64,000 bases of DNA from Nageia nagi (Eukaryota; Pinophyta). Numbering within the stretch: the first letter of the stretch is position 1; each line of letters begins with the position of its first letter. A model generated the notes under the pieces. That model made no database searches. It was given only the letters and a program-made list of their open reading frames with translations, and was not told where the DNA came from. Below, piece by piece: positions 33,480-43,632 of the stretch. Both the position numbers and the translations under genes were made by a program. The DNA is taken from positions 33,294,001 to 33,358,000 of the forward strand of contig JBITNC010000001.1 in the NCBI GenBank assembly GCA_050084985.1. The letters are read 5' to 3'.

Positions 33480-34060
33480 AATAAGAGGATACAAAGAGAT
33501 AGATTTAGGAGTTGGTTAATCAAGGTGTGATAATACCAAGTACATATCCATGTGGATCACATGTTATTTTGGTTCTCAAGAAGGATCAAAATTAGAGCAT
33601 GTGTATTGATTATAGAGAACTTAACAAAATCACCATAAAAAATCATTATCCTTTACCTTGGATAGATGATCTTTTGGATCAGTTGCAAGGGGAAATAATC
33701 TTCACTAAGTTGGACTTAAGGAGTGGATATCACCAAGTTTGAATCAAGGAGGAGGATATTTGGAATACTTCTTTCCATTTGGTTTGTGCAATGCATCAAA
33801 CACATTTATGAGGGTAATGAATGATGTGCTTCATCCATTTATATATTTTTTGTTATTGTATACTTGGATGATATTCTTCTTTATAGTTCTACTTGGGAAG
33901 AACATGTTGAACATATTAGATAAGTATTTCAAGATTCACATAGGAAAAATTTGTTATTGTAATATTCAAAATGTGATTTTGGCAAAGTGTCTTTGGTGTA
34001 TTTTTGCCATGTTATTTATCATTGACAACTTAATAAGATCCTAGTAAAGTAAGTGATATA
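33480..34060 (+). pseudogene. Element K reverse transcriptase
   Basis: [55 protein letters not shown] (first catalytic Asp), then after a frameshift FPFGLCNASNTFMRVMNDVL and VYLDDILLYSSTWEEHVEHI (catalytic pair). At least two frameshifts and two stops occur. Confidence 0.9.
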
Positions 34061-34640
34061 GTAGATTGGCCAAGACCATCTAATGTAATCAAAGTAAGGA
34101 GTTTATTAGGAGCTATCTAATACTTGATAAAGTTTATTGTTGTATTTTCTCATATTGCTTCACCTTTACATGATGTAATCAATAAAAGGAAAGTTTTCCA
34201 ATGGGGGAAACAACAACAAATATGTTTTGATACCTTGAAGCAAAAGATTGTTAGTGCACTCATTCTTGCACTTTCTTTTTTATAAAAGCCATTTGAAGTG
34301 AATATTTATGCAAGTGACTATGCCATAGGAGCCATTTTGCTACAAGGAGGTAAACCAATTTGCTATCATTCTAAAAAATTTAGTGATGCCATTTTGAATT
34401 AGCCTACTTATGATAAGGAAATGTATGCATTGGTTCAAGCTATTAAAAAGTGAAAATATTACTTAAAGGGGAAATAAATAGTCATTCATACTGATAATAT
34501 ATAATTAAAATATTTACAAACTCAATCAAAGTTGTAGCAAACTAGATACTATAGATGGATGGATTTTTTACAATAATTTCATCTAATGATCAAGTATAAG
34601 AAAGGAATAGAGAATAAGGTTGTTGACATGGTTTCTATAC
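34061..34640 (+). pseudogene. Element K RNase H
   Basis: LGA-type connection, then KPFEVNIYASDYAIGAILLQ (catalytic Asp), KPICYHSKKFSDA, TYDKEMYALVQAIKK (Glu) and IVIHTDN (Asp), ending YKKGIENKVVDMVS. Four stops interrupt it, two of them where Gln or Trp is usual. Confidence 0.88.
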
Positions 34641-34739
34641 CACCTAAAACTACATATTCCATATCATTAATAATGTATAGTACTAATTTTAGGTTATTAA
34701 TAGTGTGTAAATAAGAACCAATGAGTCCCCTCTCAGTAC

Positions 34740-36120
34740 TAAAATTTCTTTCTTTTCTATCTAAATCATTTTCAAAGGCATATGTGCAAGATCTTGACTT
34801 CAAAGAGCTGTATGAGTAGTTGTATTCATCTAGGTCAAAGTATGAAGGCTTGGATGATTTTTATTTGCAAGATTTACTTATTTATCATTTTAATGCATTA
34901 TGTGTACCTATAGGTGAAAAGATTGTACTGATTAGAGAAGCAGATACTTCAAAGATTACAAGAGATTTTAAGGTTGGAAAGACATTGTACAATTTGAAAA
35001 GGTAAGTATATTAGTCAAAGATGCAAGATCAAGTTACCAAGTACATAAGAGAGTGTTCATTGTATTACACCAGCAAGCCAAGTAATAAGAAATTGGGTTT
35101 ATATCAGCTACTTCTAGTACCTTCACATCCTTGGGAGTGTATTTTCATGGATTTTATGCAAGGATTGCCTATGACCAAGAAGGGTCATTACTATTTATTT
35201 TTTGTTGTGGATAGATTTAGAAAAACATGTGTTTTGATTCCATGTAAGAATACTATAACATGAAAAGATGCTACAAATTTGTTCTTTTCTCATATTTGGG
35301 CTCATTTTGGATTATCTACTTCAATTATTTCAGATAGAGATAATATATTTTTGGGCAATTTTTTGACATGTTTTTGGAAAAATATGGATACAAGGTTGAA
35401 GAGGAGTACTACATTTCATCCTCAAATGGATGGAAAACCCAAGGTAATGAATAGAAAAGTGGTTCAACTCTTGAGGTGTTAATGTGGCAAGCATCCTTAG
35501 TCTTAGGATGAACATATTGAATATATTCAACATTCATATAATAGAAAAATTCATTATTTTATTAATAAGAGTCCTTTTGAGATTTGGTTTGGTTATTTAC
35601 CATCTTCACTTTTTCATTATTTGTTTAAATAGCAAAAGGATGAAGCAGATTCACTTAAGAAAGAGGAAAAGTAGGGTGAAAAGTTTCTTCAAAAGATTAG
35701 GCAAATTCATTTGAAATTCTAAGACCAACTTAAGCCAAGCCAAGACAAGTATAAGATGAGACATGACAAACATAGATTTGACCATAAGTTTCATGTGGGA
35801 GATGATGTATAGTTGAATCTTAGTAAGGAGAGATTGCAAGGACTAGCCAAGACATTGAAAAGGTATGGACCATTTGAGATTGTACAGCAAGTAAGTGAGA
35901 ATGATTTTAGATTGAATCTACCAGCATATATGATCATCTATTCAATTGTGAATGTGGAACATTTGAAATTGTATGACCCATCTATGTCTACTACATATGA
36001 AATAGGTTTAGGTTTGATTTTTTCATCTCTTGATGACTTAGCTCCTAATATTATGATGAACTCAAGGAGAATTCCATATTACAAACAAAGGTTCATGGTA
36101 CAAGAAGAAGTGAGATAGAT
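34740..36120 (+). pseudogene. Element K integrase
   Basis: The zinc-binding part is poor (34820-35050; CSLYYTSK in place of a C-x2-C). The core has WECIFMDFMQGLP (first Asp), TSIISDRDNIF (second Asp) and FHPQMDGKPKVMNRKVVQ, where the catalytic Glu position is Val. The C-terminal part (35690-36118) has HDKHRFDHKFHVGDDV, LAKTLKRYGPFEIVQQVSEND (GPF/Y motif) and VEHLKLYDPS. A short tail to 36220 (ELYPHIC) could be a degraded chromodomain end; this is uncertain. Confidence 0.88.
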
Positions 36121-36262
36121 CTATGGTTAGTTGTATTGAAGAGAAAGAAACCTAATAAAACCAAGGGATGGACAAGTCCAAAGTTAGGGAGTTGTATCCT
36201 CATATATGCATTTGTGGGACAAAATACCTTCTCATTAGGGAGGTGTGATTTGAATTGGAGAA

Positions 36263-36971
36263 TGTTAGGTTATTATCTATAAGAGTACTCATTCCATAGG
36301 TATCTATGCTTAGAGATAGATCAAATTTTGAAATATGGAATTAATTGGTGTACAAAACCATACTACAAGTGGTGTGCAATATTATTCCTAGATTTTTAAT
36401 GATGTACATCTTATTGAGTTAGTAGGGGAAGTTGAAGGGACAACAATGTTTTGGATAATTGATAATTAAAGGTCTTACACCAATATATTGGATATGTTTC
36501 CAAGATTATTTAATGGCATGCTACTCTCTTATTTAACATGAATGTAAAATAATAGAATTTTAAAGAGTTTTGAGATTGTAAATATTTTAAGGAATACCAA
36601 GAGTTATTCTAAAATTTTTGTAGTTCTAAAGTTATTCTTCTTGCTATAGAAGATTGTAGTAGTATTGTATAAGATGGTATTTCCATTGTTTTGATTATAT
36701 TTCTCTATATGTGTGTAATATTGTAATTTATATAGACAATGAGAAGAGAAGGCTCCAATTCTATGCTAAATTAGCCAACATTGGATGAAACAAAGTTAAT
36801 CATTATTTTGATCTTATTTAATGTTTTAAGATTGTTAGTTTGTAGTTTTACATTGTGCAATTTTAAATTTATATGCAATTTTATGGGTCTTATAATGGTG
36901 AATTATTTTTCACTCAAATATATAAGTGAGGATCTAAGTATGCTATAAGCATTCAATGATTATGCATCATA
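36263..36971 (+). repeat. Element K 3' LTR
   Basis: Starts TGTTAGGTTATTATCTAT after a purine-rich TTAGGGAGGTGTGA and ends GCATCATA, aligned with the 5' LTR end CATATCACA. The terminal CA has mutated to TA. Confidence 0.9.
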
Positions 36972-37599
36972 CATATGTTTTTTCTGATGCTTGTTAGATA
37001 AGTAATGGATTCATATAATAACTTTATATAATATAGCATTAGTTCATATGCTCAATTAGCAAATTTATTCTTAGAACACTTTAGGATCAATATTAAAGAG
37101 TAGACTTCCATAATCAATCTTACTATATTACAATAATTACTTGATGAATCAATCATTGATTTCATCTCAAGATGGAGCATAATATTGATAAGTATGTCTT
37201 ATACTCTACCTCAAAGGAGTTAGTCAAGATGTTCAATCAAAGTTATTTAAGGCCTATTGCTAGTACCCTATTGATTCAACAACATAAGATCATTGAAGAA
37301 GCTATTTCTCAAGTTGTAATAATCAAAAAGGTTAAAATTCAAGATGATGAGATAAAAACTAAGAAAAGGGAACATTCTTTCAAAAATAAAAATCAAGGAG
37401 TACAAATAGGTAACCATTACTAGTTAATAAAGTTTCTATTACTAAAGAGGTGGAACCATCTCTTCTAATAAAATGAGGAAAAAGATTCTAGAAATAAAAG
37501 AAAGTTCATACCTTTGTTAGAATCCTTTATGATATTCTAAAGAAACTATGTGATCATCAAGTAATTAGTTTATCGGATATAAAACTAGAGTACCTTAAA
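36972..37599 (+). pseudogene. Element B gag, continuation after K
   Basis: Directly after the 3' LTR of K the frame resumes with residues aligned to the FPMTLAG-to-WYNSLP part of A. It has a TAA where A has Gln, then NLFLEHFRINIKE. 37172-37423 is open and matches A over ELVKMFNQSYLRPIASTLLI, then HKIIEEAISQVVIIKKVKIQ. The last part (37482-37599) matches the PLSELL-type helix (FIPLLESF, LKKLCDHQVI). It stops where the D LTR begins. Confidence 0.85.
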
Positions 37600-38180
37600 T
37601 GTAGACAATCTAAAAATGAATTATTATTTATTAAATAATTCATTTTAAAGCATCATGAAATATGTATTGTAAATAGGGTTAGAAATATACCCAATGTAAT
37701 GTAATCAATGTAATGAAACATTTTGTAATGTAAGAGGTATCAAATATCAAAAGAGAAACCATAAAAAATGTAAATAGAAATAATACTAAAGGCAACATAA
37801 ACACATCAGTGGATATCAAAAGGGAAATACCATAACATGCAATATCATTCTATCCAACCAACAATGGTATTTTGTAACACCACCTTTACATATATATGTT
37901 AAAGCCTTCATCCTACTTTACACATCTTTATTTTTGTTCATGGATCTACATCTTTCATGTAGCTAATGATGTGCTCTTAGGTCATTGAAAATATTCATTT
38001 CTTATGGTGTGTTATGGAGATTGATGTATGATCTATGTTATTTTATTTAGAATCAAGTTGGATGAAGGTACATTATTTATCATGTTCATTTGATGCTATA
38101 TTTTTGATATATAGTTCAATATTATATTATAGATAAATATTACTTCAATTTTATAATTTACACATTATTTTTAGTCTACA
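37600..38180 (+). repeat. Element D 5' LTR
   Basis: Begins TGTAGACAATC and ends TTAGTCTACA, so its seven-base termini TGTAGAC and GTCTACA are perfect inverted repeats. It starts inside the gag of B and is followed by a TTT spacer and a PBS, as in B. A strong hairpin (arms 37613-37625 and 37634-37646) lies close to the start. No second copy was found. Confidence 0.65.
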
Positions 38181-38183
38181 TTT

Positions 38184-38202
38184 TGGTGAACCTGACTATT
38201 TT
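38184..38202 (+). other. Element D candidate primer binding site
   Basis: TGGTGAACCTGACTATTTT begins three bases after the LTR end. The position is right. The tRNA could not be named. Confidence 0.5.
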
Positions 38203-38499
38203 GATTAATCTCACCCTATTGGTGTGATATCGCAAGATTTTTGTTAAGAATGTACACTTTCAATGGCATGCATAGACTATTTTTAGGCCATCATCAGTGT
38301 AAAAATGAATCATACCATGACATAAATAAATAAATTGATAAAACTAGTGGAAGATATAAATATATAGGTGGCTTCACTATAGAGTTCAAGAAGTAACTTG
38401 TAGTCAGTTTTAGATCCAACAATTGTTCCAAGGTCAACCAATCTTGAGAATAGCAACAAAATCCAACAAAAAGAGGAAGATTATGATGGTATATTCACC
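38203..38499 (+). other. Element D leader, short
   Basis: About 300 bases without an ORF between the PBS and the first recognisable gag residues. Confidence 0.5.
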
Positions 38500-38965
38500 T
38501 CAATCTTATCATATGATATCCATAATTATCCCTTACCACCTGAGAATAATTCTTCCAAGTTCAAAATTTTTTATGGTGAACAAGACCCAAAGTAGTATCT
38601 TATCAGCTTTTAGGAGGAGTGCTTGTTGAAATTGGGATTGGAGGAGAACTTAATGGTGAATTTTTTTCCAAGGAGTTTAAATGGTGATGCCAATCCATGG
38701 TTCTCTAATTTATTAAGAGGATCAATAGATTCATTCAATTCATTATTAAAAGTGGTCATGGTTCAATATAAGCATAATGTTAAAGAGCAAGGAACAATTA
38801 TAGAGTTATGTGTAATATACCAAGAAATCCATGAAACCCTAGAGAAATATATTCCAAGATTCAAAAAGGTATGCCAACATATTCATAGTAAATTGGATGA
38901 AAATAAAATTTGTTGTATATTTAGATATTTTATTTTACCAATCATCAATCTACATGCTCCAACTA
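38500..38965 (+). pseudogene. Element D gag core, first part
   Basis: FYGEQDPK then a stop, LKLGLEENLMVNFFPRSLNG, ANPWFSNLLRGSIDSFNSLL, VQYKHNVKEQGTIIELC, ETLEKYIPRFKKVCQ, KICCIFRYFILPIINLHAPT. This follows the Retrotrans_gag pattern (P-x-SL-x-G-x-A-x2-W). The frame is open from 38623 until the L element begins at 38966. Confidence 0.8.
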
Positions 38966-39421
38966 TGTTAAGAACCCTGTATTTTAAATAACTAGATTAC
39001 TCAAAAATACACATAAAACTACTCCAATATGCAAATACTATTCAAATATGTAGAACCATTACAAATATCACTTACTTAAGTAACCAAATTGCTTTCACCA
39101 CTTTGATGGGGGAACCTCCTCAAGAACAAATTCTATCCTCAAATGAATTATATTTCTTGCTTGATTATTATAATAAGAAGGGCCTAATATAAATACCCCT
39201 TTGTGACCCTTTATTTTTCAAATGTATTACATGTGGGATAAATACTAATATAACATAAATAACATGTTATGGGGTCATAAAATTGCAACCTCTTATGAAA
39301 TTTTTTTCCTCAAAGGTTTCACACACCATACATTAAAATATAATAGCCTACACACATTAACATAATCCCACCACAAATCATGACAAAATAGCGTACTAAT
39401 ATACTAAGGAGGGTCATTACA
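38966..39421 (-). repeat. Element L 3' LTR
   Basis: Plus strand starts TGTTAAGAACCC and ends GGGTCATTACA. It aligns along all 456 bp with 40847-41302. Shared blocks include ATTCAAATATGTAGAACC and ATAACATGTTATGGGGTCAT. A TATTTATAT box (minus strand) lies near 39186-39195. Confidence 0.88.
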
Positions 39422-39759
39422 TTTTTGATCCCTTTGAAAAGCTTTATCCTCAAATATTTCCAAAATACAAAGTATAATCACTCCATAAATAATAGAGAGA
39501 GAAAAGAGCCAAGGAATCCAACTCATCTAATGTAGCCAACAATGTGCCAAATTTGAATAGAAGCCCATATAAGTATCAAAATCTCATAAAGGTAATGATA
39601 ATATTGTTTTCAAAGAGTGGGAAATAAAAATAATTATCCAAAAGAATCAATAAAAAAACCACCAAGCTACTTTTGCATTCTGAAATCCTCATACGATGCT
39701 CTAAAGTTTATCTACTACACTCTAAAATCTTAGCATGAATACTTTATGAAATCATGTTG
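39422..39759 (-). other. Element L 3' non-coding part with PPT-proximal repeat
   Basis: No ORF. Beside the LTR, the plus strand carries CCCTTTGAAAAGCTTTATCC and CTCAAATATTTCC. This repeats a motif inside the LTR (41171-41200, CCCTTTAAGAAAGCTTTGTC). A purine stretch on the minus strand (AAAGGGATCAAAAA) adjoins the LTR and may be the PPT. Confidence 0.5.
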
Positions 39760-40089
39760 CTATACCATTTCCATGTAAATATAAGTGAAAGGGATATTCT
39801 CACACTCTATAGCATGATCCAATAGACCTACAAAAACTATATCCACATCATTTTCATTAATACAAGTGAGAGGAAGGGCCTCACACTCTACACCATGCTC
39901 CTCGACATTCGAAAAAATTGAATCCTTAACAATAAACCTATGAAGATCTTGATAAGAAAAAGTAAGTTTCTCCTTAAGAATGGTTATTGTATTAATTATA
40001 TCATTAACCATTTTATAAAATTCATTACTATCCTTTTCAATTGTTTCTAAAAGTTTATTAATATCCTCTTCATCCTTATATTGTTCCAT
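39760..40089 (-). CDS. Small ORF in element L, 109 residues, unknown
   Basis: Not recognised. It starts at an ATG and lies in sense orientation, about 740 bp downstream of the PBS. The first half is an acidic amphipathic helix (EDINKLLETIEKDSNEFYKM, then INTITILKEKL). The second half has a 27-residue direct duplication: EHGVECEALPLTCIN and DHAIECENIPFTYIY, encoded by an 81-bp duplication (near 39781 and 39862). No zinc knuckle, protease or membrane segment is visible. It may be a remnant of gag, a private protein of the element, or chance; an open frame in such a decayed region is suggestive only. Confidence 0.4.
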   Translation of the reverse strand: MEQYKDEEDINKLLETIEKDSNEFYKMVNDIINTITILKEKLTFSYQDLHRFIVKDSIFSNVEEHGVECEALPLTCINENDVDIVFVGLLDHAIECENIPFTYIYMEMV

Positions 40090-40828
40090 TCATCTTTCCC
40101 CCTTTATTTATCAAAATTGCAATCACTAATTTAATCATAAATTGAATAATTCTTCTTGAAAAAACCTAAAATATTTTTTTTAAACACTTCTTATACTAAT
40201 ATATGAAAACCCACATAATTTTAGAAGAAAATTCAAATATATGCAATAGATATGATTGATTTATTATTACCCCTTCTAGATCTTAGAGCATTTATAAGGA
40301 GATTCCAATGTTCTTACAAAATATTCAATATAACTCTAAATATTATAAAATTTAATCTATGTACTCTTGGATACAAATTTACAAACCCTTTAAATTTCAA
40401 TAGTAAACTCATAAGGATGAAAAAGATATGATCAAATACTATTTCCCTTTTTTTATAATTCCAAATCTAAGGTTTTTAAGGGTAAAAACAAATCTTATCA
40501 CAAATCAGCCAATATAGATTTAAATGATCTCAAATTTTGAAAAAATTATTATCTTATATATATAAAAAAATTCTCCAAAATGTTTAGAAGGAAAAAGGCC
40601 TTATTTCACCCTATACAAACACTTTATTACAAAAAATGAAATGCTTATATAATATCCAAACAAGATCCAAAATGCCTAAAATTTTAACTGAGCCTTCCAT
40701 ACATTATTATCTATAAAACCTCAAAATTTTAGAAGCAATTTCATCCATATTTTTAATATATTAATGATTCAATTCAATCCAATCAAAACAAAAACCCTTC
40801 AACTTCTCTAAACCCATAAGTGCCAATA
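40090..40828 (-). other. Element L leader, non-coding
   Basis: About 740 bases between the PBS and the small ORF, AT-rich, no ORF or repeat recognised. Confidence 0.5.
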
Positions 40829-40844
40829 CCTTGCTTTGATACCA
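40829..40844 (-). other. Element L primer binding site (initiator tRNA-Met)
   Basis: The minus strand reads TGGTATCAAAGCAAGG two bases after the LTR. Compare TGGTATCAGAGCAAGG in G: one difference. Confidence 0.88.
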
Positions 40845-40846
40845 TT

Positions 40847-41302
40847 TGTTAAGAACCCACTATTTCATAATAACCATATTACTCAAAAATACATGTAAAA
40901 ATACTCTAATATGCAAATAATATTCAAATATGTAGAACCATTACAAATACCACTTACTAAAGTAAACAAATCACTTGCACCACTTCAAGGGGGACACCTC
41001 CTAAAGAACAAGTTCTCTCCTCAAATGAATTATATTTATTGCTTGATTATTACAATATAAAGGGCATCATATAAATACTCTTTTTTAGCTTCATCTTCCA
41101 AGTCTATTACATGTATGATAAATATGAATATAACATAAATAACATGTTATGGGGTCATAACATTTCCACCCCTTTAAGAAAGCTTTGTCCTCAAATATTG
41201 TACACACCATACATCAAAATATAATAGCCTACATACATTAACATAATCCCACCACACATCACTACAAAATAGTCTACTAATATACTAAGGAGAGTCATTA
41301 AA
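40847..41302 (-). repeat. Element L 5' LTR
   Basis: Plus strand starts TGTTAAGAACCC and ends AGAGTCATTAAA. The terminal base pair has changed from CA to AA relative to the other copy. The minus strand has GTATTTATATG near 41083, a TATA-like box. Confidence 0.88.
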
Positions 41303-41765
41303 AATTGATAATAATATTGGATTTAGGGTGTTATTAAAAGAATTATTATAAAAAGAGAAATTTTTACTTGTGTTAGAAGATTTCAAGTATATATATACTC
41401 CTTAAAATAAGGAAAGTTGTAGGATATACATAAAAAAGGAGTTAAAAATAGTGAATATGGCTGATGCACCTACCTCTCCACTTAAAATGACAAAATTAGA
41501 TACAACAAGGGATATAAAGTATACATTTTCAATCCAACCAAGGTTTATTATGAGATATTTGATGAAAAGGGGTTTATTTCAGCCATTAAAGAAAATAACA
41601 TAAGATGATAATACTCCTATGGGAAAATTTGATACTTATTTCACTTATCATCAATGAAAAGGTTATGCTACAAATTTTTGCAAAGCATTGGAGGTAACAA
41701 TTTTTGATCTCATAACATAAGGGAGATATAAAATTAATCAGAAAGATTCAAATTTGAAAGTAACG
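41303..41765 (+). pseudogene. Element D gag, C-terminal part with zinc knuckle
   Basis: After L the frame recovers as RDIKYTFSIQPRFIMRYLMK, GLFQPLKK, then FTYHQ, TGA, KGYATNFCKALEV near 41640-41700. This is the C-x2-H-type knuckle of the family with the first Cys lost and a stop inside. A further helix (IFDLIT) precedes a TAA. Confidence 0.68.
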
Positions 41766-42240
41766 ATGAACATAGTTTCATTTTATAAAGAAGTTTGTGC
41801 GAGATTAAGAAGGGGACAACCAAGGCATATTCTAAATTTGATTACTACTGAACAAGTAAGTGTCCCACCTAATCCAAAAACTTATAGCATGATAATTAAT
41901 CCAAAAATCTATTTGGGATAGCCATAATTTTGGTTACAACAAGAGTTAGAACCATTGAAACTTAGTTTTAGATTGTAGATTCAAATTTGTTATATATTGT
42001 TAGGAAGACCATGGCTTCATGATATGGATGCAGTACAATCTATAGTGCATGGTAGATTGAAATTTGAATATCAAGTTGAAGTACATATAGTAATTGGTGA
42101 TCCATAACCATATGGCTTATGTAATGCAATAGATGTAGAAGAGTTCATAATTACTTATTCTAGAAATGAGATTGTACCTTTGAAATAGGTGCACCAATGG
42201 TAAAAGTAGAAAAGCAACTTTAGATTTAGAGATAGGTATG
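41766..42240 (+). pseudogene. Element D protease remnant
   Basis: ICYILLGRPWLHDMDAVQSI, VHGRLKFEYQVEVHIVIGDP, a TAA where Gln is usual, then PYGLCNAID. This is the C-terminal half of the retropepsin. The strand with the catalytic Asp is not found: knuckle and LLGRPW are only about 300 bp apart, against about 800 bp in A, so the active-site half was deleted. Confidence 0.72.
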
Positions 42241-43080
42241 GGAATGTATTGAATTGAGAACCTTGATCTATTCACATACATCAAATATTTGGTATGACCA
42301 AAAAATACTCAATGTTGAGGGCCATTAGTGGCATGTTACACTTCTTGAAGGCTTCTAGTGGTGTAAAAATAACAAATATGATGGGTGATCTTCTCTATGA
42401 TAAATATGTCACCCAGTCCAAAGATATCAATGAAGGATCACATGAAAAATGTAACAAAACCTTTTCATATCCTTTTGTTTATAAGTACATGACAAAAATT
42501 ATAAATATAAAGGAGGGGGTTTAGGTAAATTAGAATAGGGTATGTCTTCTTTTCCCACTAATTTAGGAGCTTAGAAAACTAAGAATAGATTAAGTAGTGA
42601 TCAATAGACAAAACAAATAATGGGACCTATCAAGTTTATAAAAGAATGCAATTTTATTGAATTTTCTAATGATATTGATGAATATTTATAGCTTTATGAT
42701 ACTATACCACTTGAGTTTGATTGCTTCAATACTGATGATGATATTTTAAAATTCTTGGGGGCACATTCAGAATTGCCTAAATCCAATGACAAACAAAGAA
42801 TAAGTTACATTCTTAATGAGTATACATATTTTGAGCAAGTGAATTTTAATGAAGCATTTTAGGTTGATAAAGGAGATAATGATACAAGTGATATTCAAGG
42901 ATTAGAAGAGTTACCATCATTTTTATAGAAAAATGATAAATTAACATTCTCTGTTGAAGACCTAGTAGATGTTAATACTAGGACAAGTGATGAGAAAAGG
43001 TTGATCAAAGTTGGAGAATCCTTTCTAGTAGCTTAGCAAGAAAGGTACAAAAATAAATTTATTAAAAATCAAAAAAATTT
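42241..43080 (+). pseudogene. Element D protease-RT linker
   Basis: A hydrophilic segment with an open piece at 42294-42524 and an acidic part near 42650-43000 (repeated Asp/Glu and Asn). It corresponds in position to the linker of A. No domain is recognised. Confidence 0.5.
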
Positions 43081-43620
43081 CTTGGTCTTATTCTAATTTT
43101 TTGGTTTAGATCCCTCTTTCGTTGTGCATAATCTACCACTAAAAAATGGATTTAAGCCAATTAAATAGAAACCAAGAAAGAAGCATCCTTATAAAGCATT
43201 GTTAGTTTAGAAAGAAATAGAAAAATATTTGAATGTTGGGTTTATTAAACCAAATGATTATTCAAAATGGATACCTAACATTGTTCTATTACAAAACCCA
43301 CTAGATAGATAAGGATTTGTATCGATTTTCATGATAGTAATAATACTTTTCTAAAAGAAGATTTTCCATTTCCTAATATTGATATGATTATAGATAGTAT
43401 TTCTAGTCATGATAATTTATCTTTTATATATGGATTTTCTAGATAGAATCAAATTTTAATTAATTTGACTAATCAATATAAGACTTCTTTTACTATGCCA
43501 TGGGGAAATTTTTGTTAGAAATTTATGCCTTTGGGTTGAAAAATGTAGGTGCTACTTACTAAAGAGATATGGTGTTCATGTTTCATGAACATATTCATAA
43601 ATTAGTGGAGGTATATGTTA
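43081..43620 (+). pseudogene. Element D reverse transcriptase, truncated
   Basis: FVVHNLPLKNGFKPIK, then KHPYKALLV, EIEKYLNVGFIKPNDYSKWI, then after frame changes a palm region with DFPFPNID-like and PWGNF-like wording and RDMVFMFHEHIHKLVEVYV. The frame ends at the position of the catalytic YVDD, where the sequence runs into element E. It cannot be active. Confidence 0.72.
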
Positions 43621-43632
43621 ATATATATATTG

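Larger units (their letters stand above)
30863..36971 (+). mobile_element. Element K: Ty3/gypsy retrotransposon with both LTRs, nested in B gag
   Basis: LTRs of 711 and 709 bp flank a PBS for initiator tRNA-Met, gag with a zinc knuckle, protease, RT, RNase H and integrase in gypsy order. It splits the gag core of B, whose conserved residues continue on the other side. LTR similarity is roughly 80% by eye, so it is much older than G. The protease and gag style (GGLHSHLQ; LGSQ active site) differs from A, B, D, E and F. A 5-bp duplication is no longer clear (AATCA left, CATAT right). Confidence 0.92.
26653..37599 (+). mobile_element. Element B: Tat-like Ty3/gypsy element, split by K and cut off by D
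   Basis: Plus-strand relative of A. 5' LTR 26653-27550, PBS 27554-27573, leader with modules, gag from about 29290. The gag core is interrupted at 30862 by element K (30863-36971) and resumes at 36972 in register, then breaks off at 37599 where the LTR of D starts. Nothing from protease onward was found in the window. Identity with A is clear in PBS, leader modules and gag. Confidence 0.85.
38966..41302 (-). mobile_element. Element L: small non-autonomous LTR element nested in D gag
   Basis: Two 456-bp LTRs (38966-39421 and 40847-41302) flank only 1.4 kb. A PBS for initiator tRNA-Met on the minus strand at 40829-40844 sets the orientation. No RT, protease or integrase is present, so replication would need proteins from another element. 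It is larger than typical TRIM elements and smaller than typical LARDs. One small sense ORF (39760-40089) is present. Flanking pentamers AACTA and AATTG do not match, so a duplication is not evident. Confidence 0.85.
37600..43620 (+). mobile_element. Element D: Tat-like Ty3/gypsy relic inserted in B, itself split by L
   Basis: 5' LTR 37600-38180, PBS 38184, gag core to 38965, then element L, then gag C-terminal part, zinc knuckle, protease remnant, linker and RT fingers ending near 43620 at the start of the catalytic loop. RNase H, integrase and 3' LTR are missing. At the right it abuts element E in opposite orientation. Confidence 0.78.
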
